A stretch of 64,000 nucleotides of DNA from Leptotrichia sp. oral taxon 218 (GCF_018128225.1 NZ_CP072377.1:248001-312000); one strand, 5' to 3'; counted from the first letter of the stretch, positions 33,801 to 44,262 are shown. Notes: a model not told the origin generated them from the sequence alone. Program-made: numbers and translations.

Positions 33801-35658
33801 ACAAATCTTGGTAAAAAAATCGGTGAAAAAAGGATATTTAGTTGGTTCCCGTGGATCAGTTGGTTCATCAATTGTCGCTTATCTTATGGGAATAACTGAA
33901 GTAAATGGACTTTATCCACACTACAGATGTCCAAATTGTAAACATACTGAATTTATGAATGAAGAAGGAAATGGAGTTGACTATCCTGATAAGAATTGTC
34001 CAAAATGTGGTACAAAATATATAAAAGATGGACATGCAATACCATTTGAAGTATTTATGGGATTTAACGGAGAAAAAGTGCCAGATATTGACTTAAATTT
34101 TTCTGGAGAATATCAAGGAAAAATTCATAAATATACTGAATGGCTATTTAATTCAGATGCTCTTGAAAATATTGAAAATATTGAAGATATTGAAAAAATT
34201 ATAGATTTTGAAGATTTTGAAAATTCCAAAAATTCTGAATATCCTGAAACTTCTGAAAATGTATTTCGTGCTGGAACAATTTCTACATTAGCAGAAAAAA
34301 ATGCTTTTGGTTATGTAAAAAAATATTTAGAAGAAAGTGAAGGAACGGAAGAAATAAAAGAGAGAAAAGCTGAAGTGACAAGACTTGCGATAAGATGTGA
34401 AGGAGCGAGAAAAACAACTGGACAGCATCCAGGAGGAATGATAGTAGTTCCAAAAGACAAGTCAATTTACGATTTTTGTCCAATACAAAGACCTGCAAAT
34501 GATATGAAATCTAATTTTAAAACAACGCATTTTGACTATCATGTTATGGACGAGCAACTGGTAAAATTAGATATTCTAGGACATGATGATCCGACAACAC
34601 TTAGAATTTTACAGGATTTGACAGGGGTCGATATTTATAAAATACCGCTTGATGATAAAAAAGTCATGAGTCTTTTTAGTGGAACCCAAGCGCTTGGAGT
34701 AAGTCCAGATGACATAGGTTCTCCAACTGGGACTTCAGGTATTCCAGAGTTTGGAACATCTTTTGTAAAACAAATGCTTGTTGACACAAGACCGAAAACT
34801 TTTGCAGAATTAGTGAGAATTTCAGGGCTTTCGCATGGAACGGATGTCTGGTTAAATAATGCACAGGACTATGTGAGAAGCGGAGTTGCAACCTTAAGCC
34901 AGATTATAACAGTGAGAGATGACATTATGAATAAACTTATTGACGATGGGCTAGATAAATCTTTAGCATTTAAAATAATGGAATTTGTAAGAAAAGGGAG
35001 ACCTACGAAAGATCCTGATAAATGGAAGGAATATTCGGCAATAATGAAAGAAAAAGGTGTTGAGCAGTGGTACATAGATTCTTGTGAAAAGATAAAATAT
35101 ATGTTTCCAAAAGGACACGCTGTAGCATATGTTATGATGGCAGTAAGAATTGCGTATTTTAAAGTTCATTATCCTGTAGAATTCTATACAGCTTTTTTAA
35201 ATAGAAAAGTTGGAGATTTTAAAATGACTACGATGTTTTTCCAAAATCAAAAAAGTAATAAAAATATAGCTACTGTAGAAGACTTAAAAAATTCGAGAAA
35301 AAAATTGGAATCGGATTCAAATTTAAATGCAAAACAAAAGCAAGAATTGTTTTTATATGAAATTTTAATAGAAATGAGCTGTCGTAATATTGAACTAGAA
35401 AAACCAAATATTTTGACATCTGATGCAAAACTTTTCACGATAACAAAAGATAAAAAAATTCAACTGCCACTTATTGCTGTAGATGGTCTTGGTGAATCAG
35501 TTGCTGAAAAAATTATAGCAGAACGAGAAACGGAACCATTTTTATCACTGGAAGATTTGACAAAGAGAACAAAGTTGAATAAAACTGTGTTAAAATTATT
35601 GCAAGATTATGACTGCGTGAAAGGAATACAAGAAGAAAATCAATCAAAATTATTTTAA
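30851..35658 (+). pseudogene. polC: DNA polymerase III alpha subunit PolC, with one frameshift
   Basis: The N-terminal PolC domain starts at ATG 30851 (AAGATTGAGGGG upstream) and stops at 31447. The next frame is open from before 31400 through 35658. A missing A within the A-runs at 31382-31399 joins them into about 1602 residues, longer than the usual 1430-1460. Downstream domains are in PolC order: OB fold, PHP (ELHAHTNMSEMSG near residue 440), proofreading exonuclease (VVFDIETTGFDPFNDKIIEIGAVK near 525), the zinc finger CPNCKHTEF...CPKCG near 1027-1053 and the palm (PDIDLNFSGEYQ). An Asn/Glu/Lys-rich linker (about 177-262) spans the break. PolC is essential, so a sequence error or recoding is far more likely than real loss. 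Confidence 0.9.
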
Positions 35659-35675
35659 AAAATTTAAAATAAAAA

Positions 35676-35706
35676 AACTGCATCTAATAAAAGGTGCAGT
35701 TTTTTG
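35676..35706. terminator. Bidirectional terminator between polC and ppc
   Basis: AAAACTGCA-TC / GG-TGCAGTTTT stem with an AT loop; TTTTTTG follows on the plus strand and TTTTTTTATTTT on the minus strand, so it can end both convergent transcripts. Confidence 0.85.
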
Positions 35707-35729
35707 TTTTATAAAGTAATTATATTTTT

Positions 35730-38543
35730 TTATCCACTATTACGAAGTCCTGTTGCCAGTCCGTTTATTGAAATATGAATAGCTTTTCTTAATTCTCTTG
35801 GAATTTCATCCATAGATTCAAGTTTTCTTACTCTTTTTATCAATTCAATTTGTAAAAAGTTCATTGAGTCAAAATATGCCAAACGGTTTCTTAAGCTGCT
35901 TGCCAGTTCTGCATTATCAGCTAACAAAACATCATTTTTAGTAATTTTTTTAAGAACATCTATTGTAAGTTCCCACTCTGTCACAATTTCTTTTAAGATT
36001 TCCTGTGCCACTTTTTGATCTTTCGCAAGTTTTACATATTCAGCAAAAATTGACACATCTGATTTTGATAAGACCATATCTACATTTGAAATTGTAGATT
36101 TGAAAAATGGCCATTCAACATACATTTTTTGTAAGATTTCAAGTCTTTTTTCATCATCATTGATCCATTTTGTAAAGGCAGTTCCAACTCCGTACCAACC
36201 TGGAAGCATGATTCTAGCTTGTGACCAAGAAAATACCCAAGGGATTGCACGAAGACTTTCAAGTGTTTGCTTTTTCTTTCTCGATGATGGTCTGGAACCT
36301 ATATTTAATCCAGAAATAAAGTTGATTGGTGTTACTTCAAAGAAAAATTCTGAGAAACCTTCTGTATTGTAAACTAGATCTCTGTAAGAATGATAACTCA
36401 ATTTTGAAATTTCTTCAATAATTTTTTCATATTCTTCCCAAGCGGCATCTTCAACTGTTAAAGCACTAGATTCAAGTGCTGCAGAAACTAACGCCTCTAA
36501 ATTTTTAAATCCTAAATCAGGATTTCCATATTTTGCTCCGATAACTTCTCCTTGTTCTGTAAGTCTTATTGTTCCATCTGTACTTCCTTCAGGTTGAGCT
36601 AAAATTGCTTCGTAGCTTGGTCCACCACCACGACCGACAGTTCCACCACGACCGTGGAAGAATGAAATTTGCACATCAAATTCATGTCCTACAGCAGTAA
36701 GTTCTTTTTGCGCTTTATACAAAGACCAGCTTGAGCTTAAATATCCACCATCTTTGTTACTGTCGGAATAGCCTAGCATAACTTCCTGTTTTCTTCCATT
36801 TTTTTCCATCCATTTTTGTACAATTGGAAGACTAAACCATTTTCTAAGTATATCTGGCGCAGCTTCCAAATCTTCAACTGTTTCAAACAATGGAACTATG
36901 TATAAATCACAAAATTCGTTCCCTTTGTTCCCTTTAGCAAGATTCGCTTCTTTTAATAAAATAGCTACTTCTAGCATATCTGACACACTTGTGGCATGAG
37001 AGATAAGATTTTTTTCAATAATTTTTTTTCCAAATCTTTTGTGAAGTGATTTTGCTTTTCTAAAGATAGCAAGTTCACTAGAAAGCAGATCGCTTTGCGG
37101 AATAGTTGGGTCACTTAAAATTCTAGGATCATATTCCAATTCACGAAGTAAAATTTCGCATCTAGCTTCTTCTGGCAAACTTAGATAATCTCCTAAGATA
37201 TTTGCACTCTTTAACAATTCTGCAACACAGATTTCATGGATACTTGAATCTTGTCTTAAATCTATTGTAGCAAGGTGAAATCCAAAAATTTCAGTTGCAC
37301 AAATTAGATTGTTAAGTGTTCCATGAGTTAAAAACTCGCTATTATTTCGAATAAGTGATTCAGCAACAATAACTAAATCTTTTGTAAATTCGTTCGAATT
37401 TTTATATGGCACATCAAATCCATTTTTTCTCTTTGGTGGCAATAAGTTAATATTTTTGTCACACAAAATATAGGCAGTGGCAATAAGTCTGTCTCTTATT
37501 GTTGTAATTGCTCTTCTGTAAGGCTCTTTTGTACGATGAGGAGAAACTTCTCCAGAAGCATCTGCTAGAGCTTGTAAGTCTTCTGTAACATTTGTCATTG
37601 TAATTGACATTGACAGATCTCTGTAAATTTTTTCCACTTCTGAAAAATAGTGCTGAAACAATGTAATTGCTTGTGCTTGAGCAGATTTTTCCAGTGTATC
37701 GACCGTTACAAAAGGATTTCCATCTCTGTCTCCACCAATCCACATTCCCATTGTAAGCGGAATTAAAGATTGCGAATTTTGAATTGAATTTCCTACTTTT
37801 TGTGAAATTTCCTGAAATTTATTTATTAAGTTTGGAATTTCACTAAAAAATGTGATATTGTAATAACTTAGTGCGTTACTGATTTCATCTGTAACTCGCA
37901 GTTTAGATTCACGCAGCATAGAAGTCTGCCACCAAATTTGGATTTCACGGTTTAATTTATCAATCCATTCTTTTTCGTCAATTTGTTTTAATTTTACATT
38001 TTCGTATTGATCCAAAATATCAGATATTTTTTTTGTAATATCCAAAATAGTTTTTCTTTGAACTTGAGTTGGATGGGCTGTTAAAACAGGAACAACTGAT
38101 ACTTTTTCCATCGCTTCAAGTATTTTTTCTTGAGAAATACCTTTGGCTTTTAGATTTTGCAGAGATTTTTCAAGTGTACCGATTTGTAATTTATTAGAAA
38201 TACGGGCTCTTCTTTGTTGATGCGTCTGATAAACATCTTCTGCGATATTAGCTAGTGCTGCTGCAATCGAAAAACTTCTAATTACACGCAAAATTTCGCT
38301 GTCAGTCAAATCAGAGAAAAATGAAGATAAATTTTCCCTAGTTTCGTGTTTAAGCATTTTGTAATAATTTTTCGAGACGGATGTAAGGTTTTCAGTAGTT
38401 TGGTAAATATGTAGTCCCGCATAGTTGAATATAGTTTCTCCCAAAAGGTTAGCTAATAATTCATTGTTTGCAAATAAAGCTTCTTGCTGTTCATCGAGTT
38501 GTACCGACAAAAGCGGAGTTATTGGCAAATTTTTTAGACTCAT
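35730..38543 (-). CDS. ppc: Phosphoenolpyruvate carboxylase
   Basis: A 937-residue protein. The ATG at 38543 is chosen because GAAGGAGAG lies eight bases upstream; a GTG nine bases earlier overlaps this spacer. Family motifs are VLTAHPTQVQRKT near residue 155 (catalytic His), GGDRDGNPFVT, LMLGYSDSNKDGGY-like motif MLGYSDSNKDGGYL, the FFHGRGGTVGRGGGP glycine loop near 640 with catalytic His/Arg, RAIPWVFSWSQ and the C-terminal GLATGLRNSG with the conserved Asn-x-Gly end. The enzyme makes oxaloacetate from PEP and bicarbonate. It is intact and monocistronic. Confidence 0.97.
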   Translation of the reverse strand: MSLKNLPITPLLSVQLDEQQEALFANNELLANLLGETIFNYAGLHIYQTTENLTSVSKNYYKMLKHETRENLSSFFSDLTDSEILRVIRSFSIAAALANIAEDVYQTHQQRRARISNKLQIGTLEKSLQNLKAKGISQEKILEAMEKVSVVPVLTAHPTQVQRKTILDITKKISDILDQYENVKLKQIDEKEWIDKLNREIQIWWQTSMLRESKLRVTDEISNALSYYNITFFSEIPNLINKFQEISQKVGNSIQNSQSLIPLTMGMWIGGDRDGNPFVTVDTLEKSAQAQAITLFQHYFSEVEKIYRDLSMSITMTNVTEDLQALADASGEVSPHRTKEPYRRAITTIRDRLIATAYILCDKNINLLPPKRKNGFDVPYKNSNEFTKDLVIVAESLIRNNSEFLTHGTLNNLICATEIFGFHLATIDLRQDSSIHEICVAELLKSANILGDYLSLPEEARCEILLRELEYDPRILSDPTIPQSDLLSSELAIFRKAKSLHKRFGKKIIEKNLISHATSVSDMLEVAILLKEANLAKGNKGNEFCDLYIVPLFETVEDLEAAPDILRKWFSLPIVQKWMEKNGRKQEVMLGYSDSNKDGGYLSSSWSLYKAQKELTAVGHEFDVQISFFHGRGGTVGRGGGPSYEAILAQPEGSTDGTIRLTEQGEVIGAKYGNPDLGFKNLEALVSAALESSALTVEDAAWEEYEKIIEEISKLSYHSYRDLVYNTEGFSEFFFEVTPINFISGLNIGSRPSSRKKKQTLESLRAIPWVFSWSQARIMLPGWYGVGTAFTKWINDDEKRLEILQKMYVEWPFFKSTISNVDMVLSKSDVSIFAEYVKLAKDQKVAQEILKEIVTEWELTIDVLKKITKNDVLLADNAELASSLRNRLAYFDSMNFLQIELIKRVRKLESMDEIPRELRKAIHISINGLATGLRNSG

Positions 38544-38673
38544 AATTTTCACTCTCCTTCATAACATAAAATAATTATAATTTTTGATAATTTATTTTAA
38601 CATATTTAGAATTAAAATACAATTTTAGTTTTTTAGTTGATCAAGTAAAATATTTGATTAACAAATAGTTTTT

Positions 38674-38734
38674 TTATAAAAAAAGAGAAAATCATTTACA
38701 ATATAATTTTTTTATTTACTGAAAAATGATTTTC
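38674..38734 (-). terminator. Terminator of the porin gene
   Basis: On the minus strand GAAAATCATTT (38734-38724) pairs with AAATGATTTTC (38697-38687), followed by TCTTTTTTTA. It lies about 45 bases beyond the porin stop codon. Confidence 0.8.
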
Positions 38735-38777
38735 CCTAAAATTTTAAAATAATAATTTTTTTATTAAAAGTTATAAA

Positions 38778-40154
38778 TTAGAACCAAACTTCTGTTTGAA
38801 CTCCAAACTGAACACCTTTATTACGCTCTTTTCCATCTGAATCAACTCTTATAAATTTCTTATCTCCAAATCCATGTCCATAAGTTACAAATGCTCTAAT
38901 TTCAGGTCTTCCCCAGAAATTTTCTGTGTCAAGTTTTAAAGTTGGAGCAACTGTTAATTTGAATAGTCCACTGTTGTAGTTTGTATTTCCTTTATCAACT
39001 TTCACATAGTCCAGTCCTGTTTCATATTGCATAGCAAAATGTTGTGTAATTGGATTGACAACTCTTATTCCAGTTGTTACCCATTGTTGTTTTTGATCTT
39101 TTTTTCCACCAAAGTTTTTGTCGTATCTATAACCTAATTCAGGCATAATTTGCCATCTATCTGAAAGATTTGCTTGACCGTATGTCACTAAATTCACAGA
39201 ATAAGCATCTTTTCTAGTATCTCCCCAAGCGGTAGCACTTCCAAGTCCACTTCCAGAACCAAGTCCTTTACCACCTTGAAGAACTATTTTAGAAGATCCT
39301 TTGTCCTTTAATCCATAAAAACCAGGTAGGCTATAACTTACAGAACCTTGTGCTCCCCATTCAGTTATATCTTTATCTGTAGAATCTGATTTCATTGTGT
39401 GTCCTGCTAGTTCAAAAGCCCATGGACCTACTGAATATCTTGAATGAAGTGTGTATTCAGGATGATCACTAGGATCGTTTGCAATTAATGCAACATCAGC
39501 TGCTCCAGAACCAAGTTTAATATTTTGAATTCCTGCACCTGTTCCTGAATAGTTTCTAATATAATAGTCATTTATATGAATATCTTCTCTTGCATAATAT
39601 CTTTTCCCTGCCCAATAAGTAGCTCCGTCATTTGGAGTTATATCAACATAAAATTGTCTAGTTTTAAATGAATCGTTTTCAGAACCTGGATTTGTTGAAC
39701 TTCCTGAAGTCCATGTTTTATATTCGTCTCCTGCACCTGATTTTGTTGAAAACATGTAGTGAACTGAACCTTTTGCTCCATTTACATCAAATTTTTTAAC
39801 CAATTCTAATTCAGCATAAGTGTCATCTTCATTACCTAATCTATATTTTTGAGCAAATCCTTCATCTTGAACTTTAAATGCGCTTCCTTTATCTCCATTT
39901 TGATTTATAAGAAGTCCTGCTCTTCCATAACCGTGAAATTCAAATCCATCAGTTAATTTTGATATGTCTAATGCTGGAGCTTCTGCTACAACTGGAGCAG
40001 GAACTTGTTTTTCAGCAATTTGTTTTTGTAATTCTTCTTTAGTTTCTCTTAATTCTTTTTCAAGTCTATTCACTCTTTCTTCAAGTGTTTCTGCATTTAC
40101 AAATGTACAAGCCAGTAAAAACGCTGTTAGAGCCAGTAATAGCCTTTTTTTCAT
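38778..40154 (-). CDS. LamB-like carbohydrate porin with N-terminal coiled coil
   Basis: A 458-residue outer membrane protein from ATG 40154; ATG 40169 is inside the ribosome site ATGGAGGG. It has a signal peptide (MKKRLLLALTAFLLACTFVNA), a coiled coil (TLEERVNRLEKELRETKEEL, about 23-50), a Pro/Ala linker and a maltoporin-like barrel starting FEFHGYGRAGLLINQNGDKG. Typical LamB strands follow (AELELVKKF, KRYYAREDIHINDYYIRNYSGTGAGIQNI, GVQFGVQTEVWF with a terminal aromatic residue). The coiled coil probably tethers the barrel to peptidoglycan, as in fusobacterial and Negativicutes porins. It shows the cell has an outer membrane. The sugar cannot be predicted. Confidence 0.88.
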   Translation of the reverse strand: MKKRLLLALTAFLLACTFVNAETLEERVNRLEKELRETKEELQKQIAEKQVPAPVVAEAPALDISKLTDGFEFHGYGRAGLLINQNGDKGSAFKVQDEGFAQKYRLGNEDDTYAELELVKKFDVNGAKGSVHYMFSTKSGAGDEYKTWTSGSSTNPGSENDSFKTRQFYVDITPNDGATYWAGKRYYAREDIHINDYYIRNYSGTGAGIQNIKLGSGAADVALIANDPSDHPEYTLHSRYSVGPWAFELAGHTMKSDSTDKDITEWGAQGSVSYSLPGFYGLKDKGSSKIVLQGGKGLGSGSGLGSATAWGDTRKDAYSVNLVTYGQANLSDRWQIMPELGYRYDKNFGGKKDQKQQWVTTGIRVVNPITQHFAMQYETGLDYVKVDKGNTNYNSGLFKLTVAPTLKLDTENFWGRPEIRAFVTYGHGFGDKKFIRVDSDGKERNKGVQFGVQTEVWF

Positions 40155-40212
40155 AATAAATCCCTCCATATAATTTTTTATTAATATTCTATTTAATTCA
40201 AACCTTTATATA

Positions 40213-40240
40213 AGTATATCCCAAATTTTTTCATTGTCAA
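40213..40240 (-). promoter_or_regulatory. Promoter of the porin gene
   Basis: On the minus strand TTGACA (40240-40235), a 16-base spacer and TATACT (40218-40213). This is a strong promoter 59 bases before the start codon, divergent from the ktrB promoter. Confidence 0.75.
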
Positions 40241-40282
40241 TACCAAATAAATATTTTTTCTAAAATTCATATTTTACTTTTA

Positions 40283-40311
40283 TTGACAAAAAAAAATGAA
40301 TGTGATAAATT
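40283..40311 (+). promoter_or_regulatory. Promoter of ktrBA
   Basis: TTGACA at 40283-40288, a 17-base spacer and TAAATT at 40306-40311, about 50 bases before the ktrB start. Confidence 0.7.
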
Positions 40312-40362
40312 TATTTTAGAAAGTTTAATATTTTTAGAAAAAAGTGAATGGAGGAAAATAAA

Positions 40363-41703
40363 ATGTTTTTAAAAAATAAATCTTTTTCGCCATATATGAC
40401 AATATTGCTCTCATTTATGGTAGTTACAATTTTAGGTGGGATTTTGTTGTCTTTGCCAATTTCTATGAGGTATGGTAAAAGTGTGAAATTGATTGACGGA
40501 TTTTTTATAGCAACTTCAGCTATTTGTGTGACAGGGCTTTCCAGTATTGATATAGGCAGTGTTTATAATATTTTTGGGCAAATGGTGATTTTAGTATTGA
40601 TCCAGCTTGGAGGGCTTGGAGTTATAACATTCACCTCAGTTATAATCATTATGATTTCCAAAAAAATTGGGTATTACACGAAAAAAATCGTTCAGGAAGA
40701 TATAAATATTGACACGACTTTTAAAATCGAAGAATATGTGAAAAAAGTTATTTTGTCTGTAATTGTCATTGAATTTATCGGAACTGTTATTTTGTTTTTT
40801 GAATTTATAAAAAAATTTGGTTTTTTAAAAGCAGTTTATTATTCTTTCTTTCATTCTGTTTCGGCTTTCTGTAATGCGGGATTTTCACTATTTTCAGATA
40901 ATTTATACGGATTTAAAAATAGTTTTATAATAAATATGACAATTCCGCTTCTGATATTTTTGGGTGGAATTGGATTTTCAACGATTTTAAATTGTTATAA
41001 TGTTTTGCGGAAAAAAGAAAAAAGATTGACTTCAACAACTAAATTAAGTATTAAAATATCTATTTTCTTAGTAATAATAGGAATGGTTGCGATGTTTATT
41101 TTGGAATATTCCAATAAAAGTACAATTGGAAATTTATCTTTTGGACAAAAATTGGAAGCATCATTTTTTCAAAGTGTAACGACGAGAACAGCAGGATTTA
41201 ATACCATTTCAATTTTGGGTCTAAAGAGGTCAACTTCACTATTATTTGTTATTCTTATGTTTATTGGAGCTTCCCCTGGATCAACTGGTGGCGGAATAAA
41301 GACTACAACGATTGGACTTATAATTTTAGGAACTTTAGCGACATTAAAAAATAAAGATACGATTGAATATGATAAAAGAAGCGTAAGCTGGAGGATATAC
41401 AGTAAAGCAATAACCGTATTATTCATTTCACTTATTTATACGACAATTTGTGTATTTTTATTGATTTTATTTGAAAGGAATAAGAATCTTTTGGATTTGG
41501 TTTTTGAAGTGTTTTCAGCGTTTGGAACTGTCGGACTTTCAAGAAATTTGACTCCAAGCCTTGCGGACATTTCAAAATTTATACTTATAGTTACGATGTT
41601 TGTTGGAAGAGTTGGTCCACTTACAATTGCTTTGGCATTATCAAAGTCAAATTTAAAAAAAGGACGTTACACTTATCCACAGGAAAATATTTTAATAGGA
41701 TAA
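40363..41703 (+). CDS. ktrB: Potassium uptake channel subunit KtrB (TrkH family)
   Basis: A 446-residue membrane protein from ATG 40363; ATG 40348 overlaps the ribosome site GGAGGA. It has the four M-P-M repeats of TrkH/KtrB/HKT proteins, with pore-loop glycines in ATSAICVTGLSSIDIG, SVSAFCNAGFSLFSDN, SVTTRTAGFNTISI and FSAFGTVGLSRNLTP. The GASPGSTGGGIKTTT loop is also characteristic. The shorter length and the single-RCK partner immediately downstream make it the KtrAB type, which imports potassium, often coupled to sodium. The spacing to ktrA is 16 bases. Confidence 0.94.
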   Translation: MFLKNKSFSPYMTILLSFMVVTILGGILLSLPISMRYGKSVKLIDGFFIATSAICVTGLSSIDIGSVYNIFGQMVILVLIQLGGLGVITFTSVIIIMISKKIGYYTKKIVQEDINIDTTFKIEEYVKKVILSVIVIEFIGTVILFFEFIKKFGFLKAVYYSFFHSVSAFCNAGFSLFSDNLYGFKNSFIINMTIPLLIFLGGIGFSTILNCYNVLRKKEKRLTSTTKLSIKISIFLVIIGMVAMFILEYSNKSTIGNLSFGQKLEASFFQSVTTRTAGFNTISILGLKRSTSLLFVILMFIGASPGSTGGGIKTTTIGLIILGTLATLKNKDTIEYDKRSVSWRIYSKAITVLFISLIYTTICVFLLILFERNKNLLDLVFEVFSAFGTVGLSRNLTPSLADISKFILIVTMFVGRVGPLTIALALSKSNLKKGRYTYPQENILIG

Positions 41704-41719
41704 TTTTTAGGAGGAAAAA

Positions 41720-42391
41720 ATGGCAGGATATTTAGTTATAGGAGCGGGAAAATTTGGAAGAAGTATTGCAAAGACGCTTTATAATCACAACGAAACTGTG
41801 CTTGTAATCGATAAAAATGAAGAACTTACACAGCAGATAATAGATGACGGAATTGTTGGAGAAGCGGTTTCTTTTGATGTAACAGAAGAAAATTCTCTAA
41901 AAAAAGTGGTGAGCAGTGATGATTTTGAAGTGGCTTTTATTTGCATTGAAGGAAGTTTGCAAACAAGCGCATTAGTTACAGTTATGTTAAAGGAGCTGGG
42001 AATAAAAACAATTATTTGTAAAGCTATTACAAAAATTGAAGGAAAAATTTTAGAAAAAATTGGAGCGAAAAAAGTTGTATTTCCTGATGAAAGTGTTGGA
42101 AGAGAATTAGCTTTTGAATTTTTAAAGCCAGATGTGACAGAGCATTTGAAATTTTCTGAAAAATATAGGATTTTTGAATTTAAAGCGCCTAAAAAAATTA
42201 TTGGAAAAAGTCTTATCGAGCTGAATTTAAGGAAAAAATATGAAATGAATGTAATTGGAATAAAAAGAAAAGGCGAAGAACTGAGAATATCGCTTTTGCC
42301 AGATGAAAAAATTTTGGAAAACGATATGCTTTTGGTCGTTGTAAATGTTGAAAAAATGATACAGTTTAATAGGGAATATCTAGGGAATTAA
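41720..42391 (+). CDS. ktrA: Potassium uptake regulatory subunit KtrA (TrkA family)
   Basis: A 223-residue cytoplasmic protein starting MAGYLVIGAGKFGRSIAKTL, a Rossmann GxGxxG RCK_N domain with the acidic residue in VLVIDKNEE for nucleotide binding. The RCK_C domain is residues about 140-220 (APKKIIGKSLIELNLRKKYEMNVIGIKRKGE, LENDMLLVVV). A single RCK pair fits KtrA, which forms an octameric ring on a KtrB dimer and gates it with ATP/ADP. Ribosome site AGGAGG. A new promoter for the sulfur operon follows the stop by 16 bases. Confidence 0.95.
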   Translation: MAGYLVIGAGKFGRSIAKTLYNHNETVLVIDKNEELTQQIIDDGIVGEAVSFDVTEENSLKKVVSSDDFEVAFICIEGSLQTSALVTVMLKELGIKTIICKAITKIEGKILEKIGAKKVVFPDESVGRELAFEFLKPDVTEHLKFSEKYRIFEFKAPKKIIGKSLIELNLRKKYEMNVIGIKRKGEELRISLLPDEKILENDMLLVVVNVEKMIQFNREYLGN

Positions 42392-42406
42392 AGGTTAAAC
42401 AAAACT

Positions 42407-42459
42407 TTGACAATCATTTTATACAAATTTAAAATATAGGTTTATTTTTGTATATACAA
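42407..42459 (+). promoter_or_regulatory. Promoter and palindrome of the sulfite reductase/apr operon
   Basis: TTGACA at 42407-42412, a 17-base spacer and TAAAAT at 42430-42435. The 12-base palindrome TTGTATATACAA follows at 42448-42459. The same palindrome, inside a 15-base identical string, occurs downstream of the cysDN promoter at 62047-62058. A common repressor site is the simplest explanation. Confidence 0.75.
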
Positions 42460-42552
42460 TTATAAAATAATGTAAAAAAGTATATAATAAATAAAAAATA
42501 ATTGTGGATAAATAATTTTTTAGTAAATAAAAAAATTTTTGGAGGGAAAAAT

Positions 42553-44262
42553 ATGAAATTAAATGATTTTAAGGAAATTGAAAACTATCAAAAAGAGAGA
42601 GAAAAAAAGGAGCTGGATTTTATTTTAAATTTGACTCAAGAATCTTTTAATGATAAGGAAAAAGAAAAGGAATGGAATAAACTTAGGACTTCGTTTGCAC
42701 TTTATACTGAAGGTAGAATTAAAGGGACTTATATGACAAGACCTCGATTTTTTGAGAGTAAAATAGACATTGAAGATTTTGAATATTTATTGGATGTTGT
42801 GCAAAAATATTGTGATGGAAGACTTCATCTTACAACTAGACAAGATTTTCAGCTTCATGGAATGAAAAAAGAAAATTTACCAAAAATTTTGGAGGTTATT
42901 TCAAAAAGAGGATTTTTTACAAAAGCGACTTGCGGAGATTCAACTAGAGCTGTAATTACACCTGAAACAACTGGATTTGAAGAAGAAGTCTTTGATGTTT
43001 CACCTCATGCGAGAATAGTTACAGACTATATTTTAAATGGTCGTGAATTTATGCACTTGCCAAGAAAATATAAAATTGCTTTTTCGAATAAAGAAGAAAA
43101 TTCGCTTTATGTGAAAATAAACGACATTGGATTTCAAGCAGTTATTCAAGATGAAAAAAAAGGATTTCGTGTGTATGTTGGTGGAGGAATTGGACCGATT
43201 TCAACTAATGCGATTGTTTTAAGAGAATTTATCGAAGAAGACGAATTTTTGTATTATATTCATGCAATAAGAAATGTGTTTAATGACCATGGAAATCGTA
43301 AAATTCGTGCTAGAGCAAGACTTCGTTATGTTTTGCTAAATTTAGGGGAAGAGAAATTCTTGGAATTGTGTAACGAATATATTTCTAATTTTTATGCAGA
43401 AAAAGGGGGCAGTCTTAAAATTTATACGAGAAAATTACTTGAAGAAAGAGAAATTTTGGATAGAGAAAAAGAATTAGAAAAAATAAAAATATTTTCTAGT
43501 GAAGAAAATACGGATGAAAGTATTAAAAACGACGAATTCTTGAAAAATGAAAAAAATATCGTGGCAGGAAAATATAAAGGAGAATACGGATATTATTTGA
43601 GACCTACGAGAGGAAATATTTATAAGGAAGACGGAGAAAAATTAATTGAATTTGTAAAAAATTTGGATTACAAAGTTGAATTGAAACTTACAAGTTTTCA
43701 AAGTATTTTGGTTCGTGGACTTAAAAAAGAAGATGTATTAAAATTAAAAGAAATTATGAGCGAATATTATGGCGGAAATGAATTTTACAGTTCATATTCT
43801 TGTATTGGGAGTACAACTTGTAATGTCGGAATTTTGGATACTCCGCCAATTTTAGACTATATTTTTGAATTTTTTGACAATGATGAAAAAAGAGAGCTTA
43901 CAAATTATTTACCACAAATAAAAGTTACTGGATGTCCAAATTCTTGTGCAACTCCGCAAATTGCCAGACTTGGTTTTAGCGGAAGAAGAAAAAAAGATGG
44001 GGAATATTTTGCAATTTTTGCAAGGGGAGAATTTAGTGGAAAAACTGTTAAACTTAATGAAAACTTGGGAGAAATAAAAGCGAATAAAATACCATATTTT
44101 CTTGAAGATATTGCAAATATTATAAAAAATGAAAATATTGAATTTGAAAAATTTGCAAATGAAGATAGATTTCTTGGATTAATTGAAGATTACAAAGAAA
44201 TTGAAGTAGAAAATGTTGATTTTAATGAATTTCGTAAAATTGATGCCGAAAAGGCTTGGTAA
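42553..44262 (+). CDS. Siroheme [4Fe-4S] sulfite (or nitrite) reductase
   Basis: A 569-residue protein from ATG 42553 with GGAGGG upstream. It has the duplicated sulfite/nitrite reductase architecture: RTSFALYTEGRIKGTYMTRPRFF and GRLHLTTRQDFQLHGM (siroheme/substrate residues) in the first half. The cluster ligands are C417-x5-C423 (SCIGSTTCNVG) and C461-x3-C465 (GCPNSC). The CysA-like, AprA and AprB genes in the same operon argue for assimilatory sulfite reduction to sulfide rather than nitrite reduction. An acidic insert of about 35 residues lies around position 315-340. The electron donor is probably ferredoxin. Confidence 0.88.
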   Translation: MKLNDFKEIENYQKEREKKELDFILNLTQESFNDKEKEKEWNKLRTSFALYTEGRIKGTYMTRPRFFESKIDIEDFEYLLDVVQKYCDGRLHLTTRQDFQLHGMKKENLPKILEVISKRGFFTKATCGDSTRAVITPETTGFEEEVFDVSPHARIVTDYILNGREFMHLPRKYKIAFSNKEENSLYVKINDIGFQAVIQDEKKGFRVYVGGGIGPISTNAIVLREFIEEDEFLYYIHAIRNVFNDHGNRKIRARARLRYVLLNLGEEKFLELCNEYISNFYAEKGGSLKIYTRKLLEEREILDREKELEKIKIFSSEENTDESIKNDEFLKNEKNIVAGKYKGEYGYYLRPTRGNIYKEDGEKLIEFVKNLDYKVELKLTSFQSILVRGLKKEDVLKLKEIMSEYYGGNEFYSSYSCIGSTTCNVGILDTPPILDYIFEFFDNDEKRELTNYLPQIKVTGCPNSCATPQIARLGFSGRRKKDGEYFAIFARGEFSGKTVKLNENLGEIKANKIPYFLEDIANIIKNENIEFEKFANEDRFLGLIEDYKEIEVENVDFNEFRKIDAEKAW

